Source: Aequorivita iocasae
Lineage (GTDB): Bacteria; Bacteroidota; Bacteroidia; Flavobacteriales; Flavobacteriaceae
Length of the DNA stretch: 64,000 nucleotides
Reading direction: 5' to 3'
Assembly: GCF_016757735.1 (NCBI RefSeq)
Contig: NZ_CP068439.1
Span: forward strand, 2,630,001 to 2,694,000
Below the pieces are notes generated by a model. It was not told where the DNA came from. It made no database searches and worked only from the letters and a program-made list of their open reading frames with translations. The translations under genes and the position numbers were made by a program. Shown one piece after another: positions 62,219 through 64,000 of this stretch (position 1 is its first letter; every line of letters begins with the position of its first letter).

Positions 62219-64000
62219 GTGACCACAGAAACCATACTTTATATAATCCTCGCCGGAGTAGTATCCATTGCTCTGGCGGTTTTTATGTATGGCTATAAGT
62301 CAAAGCAAAAGGGCTTGTTGACTTGGGTTTTTGGAATCCTTCGTTTTATTACGCTTTTCTCTATTTTGCTTTTGATCATTAATCCAAAATTTAAAAGTGA
62401 AACCTATACCATTGAAAAACCGAAACTTCCCGTGCTTATTGACAATTCAGCCTCGGTAGGGGAGTTGTACCAAACGGAGAATGTTTCGGAATTACTTCAA
62501 AAATTAAAGGAAAACGGTGATTTAAACGATAAGTTTGATGTTTCCTATTATACCTTCGGAAGTGATTTTCGCGAAAGCGATTCTATTTCCTTTAATGAAA
62601 AGAACACAAACATTTCCAAAGCACTTACTTCAACTAACGAGCTTTTCAAAAACCAAACGGCTCCAACAATAGTAATTACGGATGGAAACCCAACGCTGGG
62701 CAATGATTACGAATTTTCTTCAGCCACTTTCCAAAACGCTATTTATCCAGTAATTCTGGGAGATTCCATAAAATACACAGATCTAAAAATTGAGCAGCTT
62801 AACACAAACAGATATACTTTTTTAAAAAACCAATTTCCTGTTGAAGTCATTTTAACCTATAGTGGCGTAGGCCCCGTAAATTCTGAGTTTGTAGTTACCC
62901 AAGGAACTGTAGGCGTGTTTCGTACAAACGTTTCATTTTCTGAAAGTGAAACTTCAAAGACCTTAAACTTTACGCTTCCTTCAAATTTGGTGGGACTTCA
63001 AAAATATACCGCACAAATACTTCCACTTGCAGATGAAAAGAACAAAATCAACAACAGCAAGCAGTTTGCTGTTGAAGTGATAGATCAGGCCACCAATGTT
63101 TTAGTTGTAAGCAAAATAGTCCATCCAGATTTGGGCGCACTAAAAAAAGCAATAACTACTAACGAGCAACGTACGGTTTCATTTAAAAAACCTGCAGAAG
63201 CTGTTTCAGTTTTAAATGATTATCAATTAATAATTCTCTATCAACCCGATAGAAGTTTTGCTGCGGTATTTTCAGAAATGGAGAAACTGAAAAAAAACAG
63301 TTGGGTGATCTCTGGCCTGCAAACGGATTGGTATTTTCTCAATGGGGCGCAAGACAATTTTACTAAAGAAACATCCAATCAAAGCGAAGACATACAGGCG
63401 CAATTGAACAGCAATTACGGCACATTTGCCGTGGAAGATATTGGTTTCAACAATTTTCCACCATTGCACACAGAATTTGGCGCATTGACCATACCCGTTC
63501 CAAATGAAGTGCTGCTTGAGCAGACTGTAAGCGGCCTTACAAATGGAAATCCACTGCTTGCCACACTGGAAATAAACGGTAAACGAGATGCCATTTTGGA
63601 CGGGGAAGGCTTTTGGCGCTGGCGCGCACGCAGTTTTCTTGAAACGGAAAGCTTCCAAAGTTTTGATGATTTTATTGGAAATATAATTCAATATTTGGCC
63701 TCCAACAAACGCCGTACTAGACTGGAAGTGTCTTCGGAAACGTTTTATTACAACAACAAACCAATCAGGATTTCTGCCCAATATTTTGATAAAAACTATG
63801 TTTTTGATAACCGTGCATCACTAAATATTACATTAAAAAATAAGGATACCGAAAAGCAAACCGTGTTCCCTATGCTTTTGAGAAATAATTATTACGAAGT
63901 GGATCTCAATAGCCTTTCGGCAGGAGAATATAATTATACGGTTTCAGTTTCAAACGAGGCGGTTTCCAGCAGTGGCAGTTTCACTATTTTGGACTTTAAT
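62219..64000 (+). CDS. VWA-domain membrane protein (partial, runs off the window)
   Basis: 594 codons without a stop, from GTG 62219 (MTTETILYIILAGVVSIALAV). Two N-terminal membrane helices (about 5-23 and 38-55) and a von Willebrand factor A-like domain opening with DNSAS at 75-79, a MIDAS-type DxSxS motif, then VITDGNPTLGN. The layout resembles BatA-like or uncharacterised Bacteroidota membrane proteins with VWA and Ig-like modules. The antisense ORF of 169 codons across 63272-63781 is a shadow. The start is a GTG because the first ATG (residue 23) would remove the first helix. Confidence 0.8.
   Translation, partial: MTTETILYIILAGVVSIALAVFMYGYKSKQKGLLTWVFGILRFITLFSILLLIINPKFKSETYTIEKPKLPVLIDNSASVGELYQTENVSELLQKLKENGDLNDKFDVSYYTFGSDFRESDSISFNEKNTNISKALTSTNELFKNQTAPTIVITDGNPTLGNDYEFSSATFQNAIYPVILGDSIKYTDLKIEQLNTNRYTFLKNQFPVEVILTYSGVGPVNSEFVVTQGTVGVFRTNVSFSESETSKTLNFTLPSNLVGLQKYTAQILPLADEKNKINNSKQFAVEVIDQATNVLVVSKIVHPDLGALKKAITTNEQRTVSFKKPAEAVSVLNDYQLIILYQPDRSFAAVFSEMEKLKKNSWVISGLQTDWYFLNGAQDNFTKETSNQSEDIQAQLNSNYGTFAVEDIGFNNFPPLHTEFGALTIPVPNEVLLEQTVSGLTNGNPLLATLEINGKRDAILDGEGFWRWRARSFLETESFQSFDDFIGNIIQYLASNKRRTRLEVSSETFYYNNKPIRISAQYFDKNYVFDNRASLNITLKNKDTEKQTVFPMLLRNNYYEVDLNSLSAGEYNYTVSVSNEAVSSSGSFTILDFN

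Noticed and set aside
63272-63781. 169-codon ORF on the minus strand
   Set aside because: Lies entirely antisense to the in-frame VWA gene, has no start context or domain; a shadow.
1-64000. tRNA, rRNA, CRISPR, insertion sequences
   Set aside because: No tRNA-like cloverleaf, rRNA, regular 20-40 bp spaced repeats or transposase reading frame was found by eye; short intergenic spaces leave little room.

Overview
The window is chromosomal DNA from a member of the Bacteroidota, almost certainly family Flavobacteriaceae. The evidence is: low GC; promoters of the TAnnTTTG (-7) type; type IX secretion (T9SS) clients together with PorQ and PorX; the LpxC-FabZ fusion; many DUF-type lipoproteins known from flavobacteria; and no Shine-Dalgarno sequences. 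A marine genus near Aequorivita or Gramella would fit, but genus is a guess. No tRNA, rRNA, CRISPR array, insertion sequence or prophage was recognised; this is mostly ordinary core genome with a few lineage-specific islands.

Layout. 1-10.4 kb: the tail of a T9SS client, a ZIP metal transporter with a methyltransferase, a THUMP RNA methyltransferase, the rlmD-DUF6452-DUF6048 operon, rocD, two small membrane proteins, a complete T9SS client and an Smr protein. 10.4-20.5 kb: a TSP3-repeat lipoprotein, a cysteine desulfurase, a TonB-dependent receptor with an M23 peptidase, then a coiled-coil gene, zapA, a probable 6S RNA and rny, then an aldo/keto reductase. 20.5-26.3 kb: xerD and aroQ, separated by four tandem outer-membrane beta-barrel paralogues each with its own promoter, then lpdA. 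26.3-33.2 kb: a 676-bp gene-poor stretch with an 11-bp tandem repeat, two msrB genes of different location, lipoproteins, an M48 peptidase, an MFS transporter and a DUF2807 protein. 33.3-40.2 kb: lon, porQ-cmk, mscL and a hybrid histidine kinase.

40.2-53.5 kb: an XRE regulator divergent from an M14 carboxypeptidase, with five related 16-bp dyads between them; Lrp, DinB, YihY and DJ-1 family genes; aroB, proline dehydrogenase and alanine dehydrogenase; then a duplicated cassette in which a 46-residue lipoprotein gene overlaps an integral membrane protein gene by exactly 59 nt in both copies; then tsaE and porX. 53.5-64 kb: an HD hydrolase and a lipid A / fatty acid cluster (lpxD, lpxC-fabZ, lpxA, efp, second lpxD-like gene, NTF2-like gene), sucD, fabG and the start of a VWA-domain membrane protein that runs off the end.

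How the genes connect. Envelope biogenesis dominates: lipid A acylation and deacetylation (lpxD, lpxC-fabZ, lpxA, lpxD-like), T9SS function and signalling (PorQ, PorX, two clients), nutrient uptake (TonB receptor, ZIP), and many lipoproteins and beta-barrels. Amino-acid use (ornithine aminotransferase, proline dehydrogenase, alanine dehydrogenase, M14 peptidase, Lrp) forms a second theme. The best candidates for undescribed biology are the duplicated overlapping lipoprotein/membrane-protein cassette and the XRE-M14 divergent operator array.
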